From contig NZ_JACXAB010000009.1 in the NCBI RefSeq assembly GCF_014699075.1, positions 83,533-147,532 on the forward strand: a stretch of 64,000 nucleotides of DNA, given 5' to 3'. Shown here one piece after another: positions 10,377 through 19,420 of this stretch (its first letter is position 1; each line of letters starts with the position of its first letter). The translations under genes were made by a program, and so were the position numbers. The notes beneath the pieces are model-generated. The model worked only from the letters and a program-made list of their open reading frames with translations. It was not told the DNA's origin and made no database searches. Source of the stretch: Microvirga sp. GTDB taxonomy: Bacteria; Pseudomonadota; Alphaproteobacteria; Rhizobiales; Beijerinckiaceae.

Positions 10377-11258
10377 GTGACGGCGCCTGCCACCAAACAC
10401 TACCAGGATCGGCTTCGAAGAACCCTCAAGCATATCGAGGAGCATCTCGACGAGGATCTGAGCCTTGAAGTCTTGAGCGGCGTTGCGGCGTTTTCCCGAT
10501 ACCACTTCCATCGGCAGTTCGTTGCACTCTTCGGGATCAACGTTCACCGGTACGTGCAACTCGCCCGCCTCAGACGGGCCTCTTACAAGCTCGCCTTCAG
10601 GAGCGAGGAGTCGATTTTCCAGATCGCCCTCGATGCCGGATATGAGGGACCGGAAGCTTTCGCTCGGGCCTTCAAAAAGAACTTCGGGCAGAGCCCGAGC
10701 GAGTTCAGAAACCAGCCGCAATGGACGCCTTGGCACGCAGTCTACCAACCTGTGACCGAAGCAAGGAGAATCCATATGCGAAGAACATGGAGCAGTGATG
10801 ACGTGTGCATCGAGACCACCCCGGACATCCGATTGGCCGTGTTGGAGCACCGCGGCGCTCCAACGCTGATCGGCGCGTCCGTGCGCCGATTCATCGCTTG
10901 GCGTAAGGAGAACGGAGTGCCGAAGGCATCTCCGGTCTTCAACATCTTTTATGACGATCTGGATATTACGCCGGCTGCGGAGTTCAGGCTCGATATTGGC
11001 GTGGCAACCGACTGGGACGTGGTACCGAACAATGCAGGAATCAGGATCAAGACGATTCCTGGTGGACGCTGTGCCGTGTTGCGCCACGTCGGCTCCGAAG
11101 ACAGCCTCGGCGCCGCGATCATGTACCTCTACGGATCATGGCTCCCGCAGAGCGGAGAGGAGCCGCGCGACTTCCCGCTTTACTGCCAGCGGATCCGGTT
11201 CTTCCCGGACGTGCCCGAACACGAGGCCGCAACGGACCTCTTTCTGCCCCTGACCTGA
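10377..11258 (+). CDS. AraC-family regulator with GyrI-like effector domain
   Basis: A 293-aa transcription factor. I place the start at GTG 10377 because a perfect GGAGG (10367-10371) sits five bases before it; an ATG at 10287 would add 30 residues of low-complexity sequence. Two AraC helix-turn-helix motifs fill about residues 10-105 (LSLEVLSGVAAFSRYHFHRQF; SIFQIALDAGYEGPEAFARAFKK). A GyrI/SOUL-like small-molecule domain fills about 135-290 (VAVLEHRGAP...RCAVLRHVGSEDSL...WLPQSGEE...CQRIRFFPD). This is the layout of Rob/SoxS-like regulators that sense hydrophobic ligands. The target genes are unknown. Base composition is slightly lower in GC than its neighbours. Confidence 0.87.
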   Translation: MTAPATKHYQDRLRRTLKHIEEHLDEDLSLEVLSGVAAFSRYHFHRQFVALFGINVHRYVQLARLRRASYKLAFRSEESIFQIALDAGYEGPEAFARAFKKNFGQSPSEFRNQPQWTPWHAVYQPVTEARRIHMRRTWSSDDVCIETTPDIRLAVLEHRGAPTLIGASVRRFIAWRKENGVPKASPVFNIFYDDLDITPAAEFRLDIGVATDWDVVPNNAGIRIKTIPGGRCAVLRHVGSEDSLGAAIMYLYGSWLPQSGEEPRDFPLYCQRIRFFPDVPEHEAATDLFLPLT

Positions 11259-11271
11259 GGAGCCGGCGCAC

Positions 11272-12285
11272 TTAGGCCGCGCCCATGATCTCCGCGGTCG
11301 GTCGGATCTGGCCGAGTTCGATCCCGTTCCAGTTCTTGAGCACGGGCTGCGCCAGGCTCTCGACCACCTTGCGCTCGTTGTCGCTTAAGGGAAGGAAGCG
11401 GAGGACGAGGCCGGCCATCATGGCTTCGGCCGCCCGGGCATTGCCGTCGTCAGCCTTGAGGGCGATCCCGTAGCCGAGTTCCGGGAACGAGGCGCAATAG
11501 ACGCCCTCCGCGCCCACTTTCACGAAGGCGCGCTCGCCGAGACACTCCATCAGCTTCGTATCGAAGCGGCCGGTACCGGCGACCATGAAGGGATGGCGGG
11601 CCACGGCCTTGCGGATGCGGGCGGCGGCGGCCCTGCCTTCGCCCGGCAGGCCGATGCCGGTGCCGAACCTGGCAAACCCGAAAGCGAGCGACGGGAGCCG
11701 GATTGCATAGGTGGGGATCGAGCAGCCGTCGATGCCGCTCTTCTCGACCGAGTGGCAGGCGCCTGTGATATCTTCCAGGGCGTCCCGCACGGTGCGCTGG
11801 ACCGGATGGTCCGCCAGAACATAGCCCTTAGGCGCCTCCCCCTGGCCGCAGGCGAGGCAGACGAAGCCCGCATGCTTGCCCGAGCAGTTGTTGTGCAGGG
11901 CGCTGGGGCTGCCGCCTGAGGCCGCCAGGGCGCGGTTCGCGGCCTCGCCCATGGGCCAATGGGTGCCGCATTCGAGGCAGCCGGGATCCTGCCCCGCCTT
12001 GGCCAGCATGGATCCTGCCGCCGCCGCATGGGCCGGCTCGCCCGAATGTGACGCGCAGGCCAGCGCGATCTCCTCGTCGGAGAGCCCGTATTTGTCGGCG
12101 ATCCCGCTTTCGACCAGCGGCATGGCCTGAAGCGCCTTGACGGCGGAGCGCGGAAAAACCCGCCTGTCCACATCGCCGATCGACAGAACCGTGGCCCCTT
12201 CGGCGTCCACCACCGAGACGCTGCCCCTGTGGCGCGACTCGACCAGATGGCCGCGAGTGACCTCGACAAGAAATGGATTGTCCAT
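11272..12285 (-). CDS. ansA: Class 3 L-asparaginase (Rhizobium etli AnsA/ReAV type)
   Basis: A 337-aa asparaginase hydrolysing L-asparagine to aspartate and ammonia, from the family of inducible R. etli asparaginase II. Numbered from the ATG at 12285, the tandem Ser-Lys pair is S47-A-V-K50 with the second serine at S79 (ACASHSGE). The metal ligands of the family are C134 and K137 (CSGKH) and C188 (GIDGCS), with an Asp two residues before the last Cys. These spacings match those reported for ReAV, so the site looks intact. A TTG one codon upstream is the other possible start. It converges with the AraC-type regulator. Confidence 0.9.
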   Translation of the reverse strand: MDNPFLVEVTRGHLVESRHRGSVSVVDAEGATVLSIGDVDRRVFPRSAVKALQAMPLVESGIADKYGLSDEEIALACASHSGEPAHAAAAGSMLAKAGQDPGCLECGTHWPMGEAANRALAASGGSPSALHNNCSGKHAGFVCLACGQGEAPKGYVLADHPVQRTVRDALEDITGACHSVEKSGIDGCSIPTYAIRLPSLAFGFARFGTGIGLPGEGRAAAARIRKAVARHPFMVAGTGRFDTKLMECLGERAFVKVGAEGVYCASFPELGYGIALKADDGNARAAEAMMAGLVLRFLPLSDNERKVVESLAQPVLKNWNGIELGQIRPTAEIMGAA

Positions 12286-12454
12286 CAATGCCCCGTTTGA
12301 AAAGCGGCGGTGTTGTGGAGGTACCGGCGGCAGAAGTCAAAGGGGACGTTGTTGCAAAATACCAACGAGACACCGCGAAATCGTCGCAAGCGACGGCTTG
12401 CGGCTCGGCGCTCGCCACCCTAAACCCAAGGCTCGAACAAACGGGGAGCCCCTG

Positions 12455-13762
12455 ATGCATGTCGCGATGATCGGAGCAGGCTATGTGGGCTTGGTCTCCG
12501 GCGCCTGCTTTGCGGATTTCGGCCACGAGGTCTGCTGCGTCGACAAGGATCCGGCCAAGATCGAAGCCCTCAACCGGGGCGAGATCCCGATCTTCGAGCC
12601 GGGGCTGGCCGAACTCGTCGCCAAGAACGTGCGCGAGGGGCGCCTCACCTTCACCACCGACTTAGGCCAGGCGGTCAGGAGCGCCGAGTCCGTGTTCATC
12701 GCGGTGGGCACCCCCTCCCGGCGCGGCGACGGCCATGCGGACCTGTCTTATGTTTATCAGGCTGCCCGCGACATTGCCGCGGCCATTGACGGCTATACGG
12801 TGATCGTCACCAAATCCACCGTGCCGGTCGGCACCGGAGACGAGGTGGAGCGCATTATCCGCGAGGCCCGGCCCGATGCGGATTTCGCCGTGGTGTCCAA
12901 CCCGGAATTCCTGCGCGAAGGCGCGGCGATTGCCGACTTCAAGCGCCCGGACCGCATCGTCATCGGTACCGACGACGAGCGCGCCTTAAGCGTGATGAAC
13001 GACGTCTACCGCCCGCTCTACCTCAACCAATCGCCGGTGCTCGCCATGTCCCGGCGCACGGCGGAGCTGACGAAGTATGCGGCGAATGCGTTCCTCGCCA
13101 CCAAGATCACCTTCATCAACGAGATCGCGGACCTGTGCGAGCATGTGGGCGCCAACGTGCAGGATGTGGCCCGGGGCATCGGTCTCGACAACCGCATCGG
13201 CTCCAAGTTCCTCCATGCCGGCCCCGGCTATGGCGGCTCATGCTTTCCCAAGGACACCCTCGCCCTGATCAAGACCGCGCAGGATCATGAAGCGCCGATC
13301 CGCCTCGTGGAGACGGTGGCGGCGGTCAACAGCCAGCGCAAACGCGCCATGGGCCGCAAGGTGATTGCCGCCTGCGGCGGTTCCGTGCGGGGTAAGACGA
13401 TTGCAGTGCTGGGGCTGACCTTCAAGCCGAACACCGACGACATGCGCGACGCGCCCTCCATCGACGTGATCACGGCGCTCCAGGATGCCGGCGCCCGGGT
13501 GAAGGCCTATGATCCGGAGGGCATGGAAGCCGCCCGGTCCATGCTGACGGACGTGCACTACACGAAGGATGCCTACGACTGCGCGCGTGGCGCCGATGCC
13601 CTGGTGCTCGTGACCGAATGGGATACGTTCCGGGCCCTGGACCTGCGCCGCCTGAAGGCGGCCCTGGCCGAGCCTGTGGTGGTCGACCTGCGCAACGTCT
13701 ACCGGCCGGACGAGATGCGCCGCCACGGCTTCACCTACGTGAGCATCGGGCGACCATCCTGA
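12455..13762 (+). CDS. ugd: UDP-glucose 6-dehydrogenase
   Basis: This 435-aa enzyme oxidises UDP-glucose to UDP-glucuronate with two NAD+, providing uronic acid units for exopolysaccharide and LPS. The start ATG at 12455 follows GGGGAG (about 12443-12448); the 106-codon upstream extension overlaps the asparaginase region and is rejected. The Rossmann motif is G7-A-G-Y-V-G12. The catalytic cysteine is C263 in GYGGSCFPKDT, and the C-terminal NAD/UDP domain holds LGLTFKPNTDDMRDAPS. The length is normal. No polysaccharide operon is directly attached, but glycosyltransferases lie about 6 kb downstream. Confidence 0.95.
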   Translation: MHVAMIGAGYVGLVSGACFADFGHEVCCVDKDPAKIEALNRGEIPIFEPGLAELVAKNVREGRLTFTTDLGQAVRSAESVFIAVGTPSRRGDGHADLSYVYQAARDIAAAIDGYTVIVTKSTVPVGTGDEVERIIREARPDADFAVVSNPEFLREGAAIADFKRPDRIVIGTDDERALSVMNDVYRPLYLNQSPVLAMSRRTAELTKYAANAFLATKITFINEIADLCEHVGANVQDVARGIGLDNRIGSKFLHAGPGYGGSCFPKDTLALIKTAQDHEAPIRLVETVAAVNSQRKRAMGRKVIAACGGSVRGKTIAVLGLTFKPNTDDMRDAPSIDVITALQDAGARVKAYDPEGMEAARSMLTDVHYTKDAYDCARGADALVLVTEWDTFRALDLRRLKAALAEPVVVDLRNVYRPDEMRRHGFTYVSIGRPS

Positions 13763-13843
13763 CCCCTGCCCGGATCGGCTTGCGCGCCGGTCCTGCCGAT
13801 GCCATGAGAGACATGTCAAAGATTGCGCCACCTGGAGCGGCTC

Positions 13844-14080
13844 ATGCAGACCTTCTTCGTCGAGATCAAGTGCAAGCTCGGCAAGACCTACGCCGTCGCG
13901 AACGCGCTGGCGGACCGGGAGATCGCGTCCGAGATCTACTCGACCGCCGGAAACTACGACATCCTCGCCAAGTTCCACGTGGATGACGGCGTGGATATCG
14001 GCCACTTCATCGCCGAGAACGTGCAGATCATTCCAGAGATCGCCGACACGCACACCATCATCACCTTCAAGGCATTCTGA
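13844..14080 (+). CDS. Stand-alone Lrp/AsnC ligand-binding (RAM) domain protein
   Basis: A 78-aa protein made only of the alpha/beta RAM domain of Lrp/AsnC regulators, without a helix-turn-helix. The ATG at 13844 has GGAG six bases upstream. Visible features are the opening strand FFVEIKCKLG, the A..L.DREIASEIYSTAGNYDILAKFHV core and the closing strand ADTHTIITFKAF. Such stand-alone domains oligomerise and bind amino acids in other bacteria; the partner here is unknown. Confidence 0.85.
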   Translation: MQTFFVEIKCKLGKTYAVANALADREIASEIYSTAGNYDILAKFHVDDGVDIGHFIAENVQIIPEIADTHTIITFKAF

Positions 14081-14163
14081 AGCCTGCCTATCGGTCTGTG
14101 ATCCAGGTCACATCGAGAACGGCCTGCGTGGCGTAGCATCGGATTTCCTTCAGGGAGGAGCCG

Positions 14164-14829
14164 ATGTCATCTCGCATGGACTGGCAACAGGTCTACCGCT
14201 TCTGGTTTCCGGTCGATCTCTCGAACGCCGACATCGCCGCCCATTGGCAGATGCTCGCCTGGTGGATGCGCGGGGGCGCCAATGCGGAAATGGCGCACTT
14301 CACCCCGATAGTGCATGCGGCGCGCTCCGGCCAATTGGAGCATTGGCTGGAAAACCCACACGGGCGCCTGTCCCTCATCATCGTTCTGGATCAGTTTCCG
14401 CGCGGCCTCTTTGCCGGGACGGCCGAAGCTTATTCATCGGATCAGGACGCCTTGAGCATCGCCGAGGATGGCTTTCGGAACGGGCATTACGATGCCCTGC
14501 AGAGTCCCTTTGAAAGGTTCTTCCATCTGCTCCCGCTGGCCCATGCGGAGGGTCCGGATCATCTGGAGCGGATGAGGCGCATCGTTGCCATCTCGGAACA
14601 GGCCCTTGAGGAAGCACCGGAGCACCTCAAGCCCGTTTGGGCATTCTCGCTGAGCCAGGCCACAGCCAATCTCGACGTGATCACCCGCTTCGGCCGGTTC
14701 CCACATCGCAATCCCGTTCTGGGCCGCGCCTCGAGGCCGCATGAACTGGCCTATCTGGCCAAGGGTGATTTCGTCCATACGCGGACGTTGCCGGCTTCGG
14801 CCCAATCGGCGATCAGCGCCGTCGGGTGA
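14164..14829 (+). CDS. DUF924 family protein
   Basis: A 221-aa all-helical protein of the DUF924 family, widespread in alphaproteobacteria and of unknown function. Family signatures visible are YRFWFPVDLSNADIAAHW near the N-terminus, LIIVLDQFPRGLFAGTAEAYSSD, PFERFFHLLPLAHAE and ITRFGRFPHRNPVLGRAS. The ATG at 14164 is preceded by GGGAGGAG. It is monocistronic by spacing and converges with the lytic transglycosylase gene. Confidence 0.88.
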   Translation: MSSRMDWQQVYRFWFPVDLSNADIAAHWQMLAWWMRGGANAEMAHFTPIVHAARSGQLEHWLENPHGRLSLIIVLDQFPRGLFAGTAEAYSSDQDALSIAEDGFRNGHYDALQSPFERFFHLLPLAHAEGPDHLERMRRIVAISEQALEEAPEHLKPVWAFSLSQATANLDVITRFGRFPHRNPVLGRASRPHELAYLAKGDFVHTRTLPASAQSAISAVG

Positions 14830-14854
14830 GAGGCCCCACGGATGGGGCCAATCC

Positions 14855-15940
14855 TTACTGGACGACGGCCGTCGCCTCAGTTGTGCGATCGGCTGGACGC
14901 GAGATCTCCGCGAGATACGGGCCGATGCCCTCATACCGGTCGAGACGGCGGACGATCTTCGAGTCGATCCGGTCGTAGAGCTCGGCAACGGTCACGGGGC
15001 GGCGCTTCCGGCCCTTGCCGTCCATGAAGAGCCCGGCATTGGCGCGGGCCGCCTTCGGGAAGAGCTTGGAGGCCTTCATGTTCGGGTCCTGATCCAGCAC
15101 TTCGAGGAACCGGACTGCGCTGGACGCTCCCAGGAAGTGGGCCAGGTAAAGCTCAGCCTCAGCCAGCTCCCGCTCACCCTGGGAGTGCAGAGCGCGCTCC
15201 ACATCCTTGATCAGCTCGCCGGCCATGAGAGCCGAGAAATACGGATCCGTGCGCAGGCTCATGACCCATTCGCGGTCCTTGGGCTCGACGGCGAGTTCGC
15301 CGTTGACGTAGCGGATCGCCTCGGCGGCTGCCTTGAAGCCGTAATCGGCGGCGTGGTGATAGACGGTCTCGATCCAGGTGCTGTCGATGAACTGGAACAA
15401 GCCCTGGGCCGAGGAGGTGCGCGCCTTGGCTTCCGGCGAGAGGCTCGATTCCACATCCGCCAGGGTCATCATGTAGACCGGGTCGGCACCGGTTGCATGG
15501 GCGGCCTTGAGGATGGAATGCACCAGCCAGCGCGGCACGTTACGCCCGTTGAAGGGAATCAGCTCGTCCGGGTCCCCGATCTCCGTCTCCGAGATGGTCG
15601 GGGACGCCGGCTTCTCGGCGCGGGGCTTCACGATGGAGAAAGCCCCGTCGAGGATGGCCTTGAAGAGACCCGGGTCCTTGGAAAGCTTCGGGGTGAAGGC
15701 TACGGACGCCGTCACTACCGAGCCGGTGATATCCTCCTGCACGGCCGGTACGGCAGCAGGTCGCGCCAGCAGGCCGGTGGGGATGGTGGCCACGGCGGCC
15801 GGCCCGGCCGTGAGGCCCTGAAAGCCCATGATCAGGCCTGCGGCCAGGGCGAGTTGGAGAGAGCGGCGACTTCCAGTCTTACGCACATCCGCAACAGGCT
15901 GCGGTACTGCGCATAGCAGCGTTCTCGCGTTACTCATCAT
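14855..15940 (-). CDS. Lytic transglycosylase (SLT domain)
   Basis: A 361-aa periplasmic or membrane-anchored enzyme predicted to cleave peptidoglycan glycan strands to anhydro-muropeptides. The N-terminal region has a hydrophobic helix (about 28-56) followed by a Pro/Ala-rich linker. The SLT domain begins near residue 137 (VPRWLVHSILKAAHATG), and the catalytic acid is E164 in LADVESSLSPEAKARTSSAQGLFQF. Start codons GTG 15943, ATG 15940 and ATG 15937 are adjacent; 15940 is chosen by spacing from GGGATAAG. The long C-terminal part (about 250-361) has a helical YLAHFLGA segment seen in rhizobial relatives. Confidence 0.87.
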   Translation of the reverse strand: MMSNARTLLCAVPQPVADVRKTGSRRSLQLALAAGLIMGFQGLTAGPAAVATIPTGLLARPAAVPAVQEDITGSVVTASVAFTPKLSKDPGLFKAILDGAFSIVKPRAEKPASPTISETEIGDPDELIPFNGRNVPRWLVHSILKAAHATGADPVYMMTLADVESSLSPEAKARTSSAQGLFQFIDSTWIETVYHHAADYGFKAAAEAIRYVNGELAVEPKDREWVMSLRTDPYFSALMAGELIKDVERALHSQGERELAEAELYLAHFLGASSAVRFLEVLDQDPNMKASKLFPKAARANAGLFMDGKGRKRRPVTVAELYDRIDSKIVRRLDRYEGIGPYLAEISRPADRTTEATAVVQ

Positions 15941-16110
15941 CACTTATCCCGCATGGCCCGACCGGACGATCTGGCCTTCCCTTGTGTTATTCTGGGGACA
16001 GGGTTGACGGGTAGATGTGTCGAGAATCGGTCAGCTTGGCCATAAAAAGTAGGATTTCGCTAACCTTGTCCGGCTTTTCCCCGAGAAATTTTCAGGTTTT
16101 TTCCGGAAAT

Positions 16111-16557
16111 TTAGGATGAGGATTGCGCGACAAGCTGCGCGTTGGTGCGCTCGAGGCGCTTGGCCAGTTCCCGCATGATGGCCAGGGACATCTGGGGGAA
16201 TTGGGCCAGGAGCTCTAGAAAGACCCGCTTGTCGATGCGAAGCGCCGTGGTCGGCTCGGCCGCCATGATCGTGGCCGAGCGAGGGGTATCGGACAGGATG
16301 CCCATCTCACCCACCAGGGCGTTGCCCCCCAGTTCCGCAACCTGGATTTCCCCGCCCGGGGTGTTGAGCAGCACGTTGGCCCGACCATCGAGAATGACAT
16401 AGGCGGCGTCGGACGGGTCCCCCTGGGAGAAGAACCGCTGCCCCCCGGCGAACTGCACCCGCTCGCTGGTGAAGGCGAGAAGCTTCAGACGAGCGGGGTC
16501 CACATCCCTGAACATCGGGACCTGCCGCAAGGACTGAACTTCCGTCTCAAGGGTCAT
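16111..16557 (-). CDS. Cyclic nucleotide-binding domain protein without HTH
   Basis: A 148-aa protein consisting of one CNBD. The beta-barrel is followed by a canonical phosphate-binding cassette, GEMGILSDTPRSATIMA, with the conserved Glu and Arg, so cAMP or cGMP binding is plausible. There is no Crp helix-turn-helix; the C-terminal helix (LELLAQFPQMSLAIMRELAKRLERTNAQL) could be a coiled-coil contact. The ATG overlaps the stop of the upstream 901-aa ABC protein by four bases, so the two are translationally coupled and probably act together, with the CNBD as a regulatory subunit. Confidence 0.85.
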   Translation of the reverse strand: MTLETEVQSLRQVPMFRDVDPARLKLLAFTSERVQFAGGQRFFSQGDPSDAAYVILDGRANVLLNTPGGEIQVAELGGNALVGEMGILSDTPRSATIMAAEPTTALRIDKRVFLELLAQFPQMSLAIMRELAKRLERTNAQLVAQSSS

Positions 16558-19259
16558 GCCACCTCTCCTGCTATCCTCTGGGGGGCGTCCGGCTTAGGGC
16601 TGGAAGGCCTCGGAGCTGGAGCTGCCGTCTTATCGGTTATGATCTGTCCATCGCGGAAACGCATCTGAACATCGAAGTCGCCGGCCTGTCGATCATTCGG
16701 AAGTACCATGAACAGGCTTTGTTGATCGAATAGCTCGAGTAGCAGCTGCATCAACTGCTGGCTACGCGCCTCGTCGAAAGGCGCAAGCGCCCCGTCGATC
16801 ACCAGAATGTCCGGGCGCTTCACCAGACACCGGACCAGGTTGACGCTCGCCCGCTCCTGCGGCGAGAGGAGCCTGCCCGCCGTACCGACCTGATATTCCA
16901 GGCCGACCCTCTCGACCTCCTCCTGAAGGTCGAGTTCGCGGACAACGGCGGCAACCGCTTCCGCAACCCGCGCCCGGGCATTGGCCACCTGATAGCTGAC
17001 GCGCCCGAACAGGAGGTTGTCCCGCAAAGGAGCGGCCGCGCAGATGCCTTCCGGGTCATAGAATTCGACGCCACCCGACTCGGCCTTTTCGAGAACCTCG
17101 CGGACGATCCCCCGTGCCTCGACGATCCGGCCGGTCATGGCGTCATCGAGAAGGCCCAGGCGATGCCGGGCTTCGATGTAAGCCAGCGGCAGGGACAGGA
17201 GGCGTGTGCGGTCCTCGCGTCTCAGGCTGCCCTCGCCACGGCCGCGACGGCGCAGGATCGCCTCGAACTCGGTCAGCTCATCGGCGCCGATGAAGGAGAA
17301 CTGCTCGAAGAGGGAATGACCGGGCGGCAGCCCCTCGAAGATCTCGGTCATGGTCTCGGCAATCTGCAGACCCATCTGGACGAGATCGTCCGTCATCTCC
17401 GCCCTGTCGATGGCGCTGCGGAACTGGGCATTGTCGGCGAGGTTGCGCCCCTTGAACTCGTCGGAGATCGGCACGCCGAAGAGAAGGTTTTCCGCAATCG
17501 TCGCCTGGCTGTTGTAGCGCTCCGGATCGAAGGGCTCGACCAGATCGCCCATGCCGTTCGATTGGAAAGTGTCGCGCAGGCGGTGTCGGGCTTCGACAAG
17601 GCGCTCCGCAAGGCTCGTATGGCGCTCGGGATCGATCCTGCCGGCAAGGCCGAACAGATAGATCGTGTCTCCCATGCCGACCTTGTCGAGGAGGTCGAGC
17701 AGGATGCGGTCCAGTTCGTCCTCGTCCTTTGCGCCGAGACGCTCGTAATCGACCCACTGGTCGGAGATGCTCTCGATCGGGTTGCCGGTTCTGAGCGCCT
17801 CCGCGATCCGGCGGTCCATCTCCTGCCCGTCCTCCTTCAGCCGACCCAGAGGCTTCGAGCGGAGGCCATAGACGAGATTGTCGCGAATGCTGCCGGGGAA
17901 GAGGATCGGGTCGACGCCCGCATAGGCGATCCTGTGTCCGGTCACGACCATCGGAAGCTGGGTCAAATCGCGCTCGCCGATGCGGATCCGGCCGCTGAAC
18001 TCCAGGCTTCGCCGGGCCAGGATGCGCGCCAGCATGCTGGCGGCCGCACCGCCGTTCGAGATCAGCGCGACACTTGCGGGCAGTTCGACCGTGAAGGCGC
18101 CTCCTTCGATGATCAGGTCGCCATGCGGCCCGGCCACCCGGATGTCCTCGCCCACAAAGGAGCCGATCAGGGGCTGATCCGCCTCCGCCGCTTCACGCGC
18201 CTCCAGCATCGGGCCGAGCCTGTCCTCGGCGAAATGCTGGGTAACCTGATCGTACTTTACCTGAACGTCGAGACGCTGCTGGTCCCAGTCGATCAGCTCC
18301 TTCAGGGGCGGCGGCAATTCGCGGTAGGCCGCGATGACGGCGACGAGCTGGCCGATGTCGAGGGTGCCGCGCAGGGCGAAATAGCCGCCGATGGCGTAGA
18401 AGAAGAACGGCGTCAGCTGGGCGAGGAAGTTGTTGAGGGTTTTGACGAAGAATTTCCGGTTGTAGATCTTCAAGCGGATGGTGAAGAGATTGAAGAGGCG
18501 GTGCCCGATCTCGGCCTTTTCCCAGCCATAGGCATTGTGAACATGCACCACCTCGATTCCGTCGAGAACCTCCGCGATGCGGCCCGCCAGCTGGCGCTGC
18601 TTGCCGAGGCGCAGCAGCTCGCGCCGCAGCCGCGGGATGACCGTGAACTGCACGGCGATTACGGCGAGCGCGATCAGGCCGAGCCAGACATTCTGCACCA
18701 TGATGAACACGAGCGCAGTCGTGGCCTGCGTGCCCAGGAACACAGGGGTGATGAAGGCATCGCCGATGAAGCCGCCGATCGGTTCGACCTCATCCTTGAT
18801 GATCGTCGCGGTCTCGGAGGATTTGACGGTCCGCAGGGCGTCCGGGGTGAAGCGCAGCACCATGGAGAACAGGTCGAAGCGCATGCGCCTGAGCATGCGC
18901 TCGCCCAGCACGCCTTTGGAGACGTTGATCCAGTACTTGAAGGCCCCGTTCACGATCACGAAGAACAGGAACACGAAGGACAGGCCCATGAGCAGGCCGA
19001 CCCGGCTGACCTGGAAGCCTTCGAAGATCTCCCATGTGCTGCCACCGAGCCACCCCGGCCAGTCAAAGGACAGATTGAGGAAAGGAGCGGTTGGGTTTCC
19101 GTCGCGGAAAGCCTCACCCTGAATAGCCTGGTTCACGATCTGGCGAGGCAGATCGAGCGACATGAAGTAAAACGGCAGGGACGCCAGCACGACGGCGCAG
19201 ATGATCATCTGGTCGCGCTTGGAATGTGTCCAGATATAGCGGAAAAGGCTCTTTTCCAT
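16554..19259 (-). CDS. Exporter-type ABC protein with degenerate, expanded nucleotide-binding region
   Basis: A 901-aa protein. Residues about 1-340 are an ABC exporter membrane domain with six expected helices (RDQMIICAVVLASLPFYFM through QLTPFFFYAIGGYFALRG). From about 370 comes an ATP-binding-like region, but the Walker A stretch (about 396-406) reads ISNGGAAASML with no lysine, the signature is LSPQE rather than LSGGQ, and Walker B is ILVIDGAL with Gly in place of the catalytic Glu. Three copies of the post-Q-loop element occur: SIRDNLVYG (about 456), TIAENLLFG (about 586) and PLRDNLLFG (about 743). The protein is probably ATPase-dead. The frame is intact and codon use is normal, so it is not a pseudogene. 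It is divergent from four glycosyltransferase genes. Confidence 0.85.
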   Translation of the reverse strand: MEKSLFRYIWTHSKRDQMIICAVVLASLPFYFMSLDLPRQIVNQAIQGEAFRDGNPTAPFLNLSFDWPGWLGGSTWEIFEGFQVSRVGLLMGLSFVFLFFVIVNGAFKYWINVSKGVLGERMLRRMRFDLFSMVLRFTPDALRTVKSSETATIIKDEVEPIGGFIGDAFITPVFLGTQATTALVFIMVQNVWLGLIALAVIAVQFTVIPRLRRELLRLGKQRQLAGRIAEVLDGIEVVHVHNAYGWEKAEIGHRLFNLFTIRLKIYNRKFFVKTLNNFLAQLTPFFFYAIGGYFALRGTLDIGQLVAVIAAYRELPPPLKELIDWDQQRLDVQVKYDQVTQHFAEDRLGPMLEAREAAEADQPLIGSFVGEDIRVAGPHGDLIIEGGAFTVELPASVALISNGGAAASMLARILARRSLEFSGRIRIGERDLTQLPMVVTGHRIAYAGVDPILFPGSIRDNLVYGLRSKPLGRLKEDGQEMDRRIAEALRTGNPIESISDQWVDYERLGAKDEDELDRILLDLLDKVGMGDTIYLFGLAGRIDPERHTSLAERLVEARHRLRDTFQSNGMGDLVEPFDPERYNSQATIAENLLFGVPISDEFKGRNLADNAQFRSAIDRAEMTDDLVQMGLQIAETMTEIFEGLPPGHSLFEQFSFIGADELTEFEAILRRRGRGEGSLRREDRTRLLSLPLAYIEARHRLGLLDDAMTGRIVEARGIVREVLEKAESGGVEFYDPEGICAAAPLRDNLLFGRVSYQVANARARVAEAVAAVVRELDLQEEVERVGLEYQVGTAGRLLSPQERASVNLVRCLVKRPDILVIDGALAPFDEARSQQLMQLLLELFDQQSLFMVLPNDRQAGDFDVQMRFRDGQIITDKTAAPAPRPSSPKPDAPQRIAGEVA

Positions 19260-19420
19260 CAGCGCCGTGATGCCATCTTCATGTGCCTGTGATCCCTCTT
19301 TCCGTTCCGGGGCATCGCCATAGTTTGACGAGGGGGGCTATTGTAAGGTTAGAGGTAGCTGGCCTACCGTCAATAAACGATACGCTATTTTCCTTTTCTT
19401 GCCCACCAAGGGAAGCCTGC
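19260..19420. promoter_or_regulatory. Divergent promoter region between the ABC and glycosyltransferase operons
   Basis: This 161-bp spacer separates the minus-strand ABC/CNBD operon from the plus-strand glycosyltransferase operon. It is clearly more A/T-rich in its right half (about 19350-19405), as expected for promoters. I could not define a specific sigma factor or operator site. A GTTCC at 19304 has no matching partner at the right distance, so EcfG control is not supported. Confidence 0.5.

Noticed and set aside
17163..19292. A 709-codon plus-strand open frame opposite the degenerate ABC gene
   Set aside because: It is the antisense shadow of a high-GC gene. The minus-strand frame has ABC membrane-domain sequence, while this frame has no recognisable protein and a skewed Arg/Asp/Glu/Gln composition.
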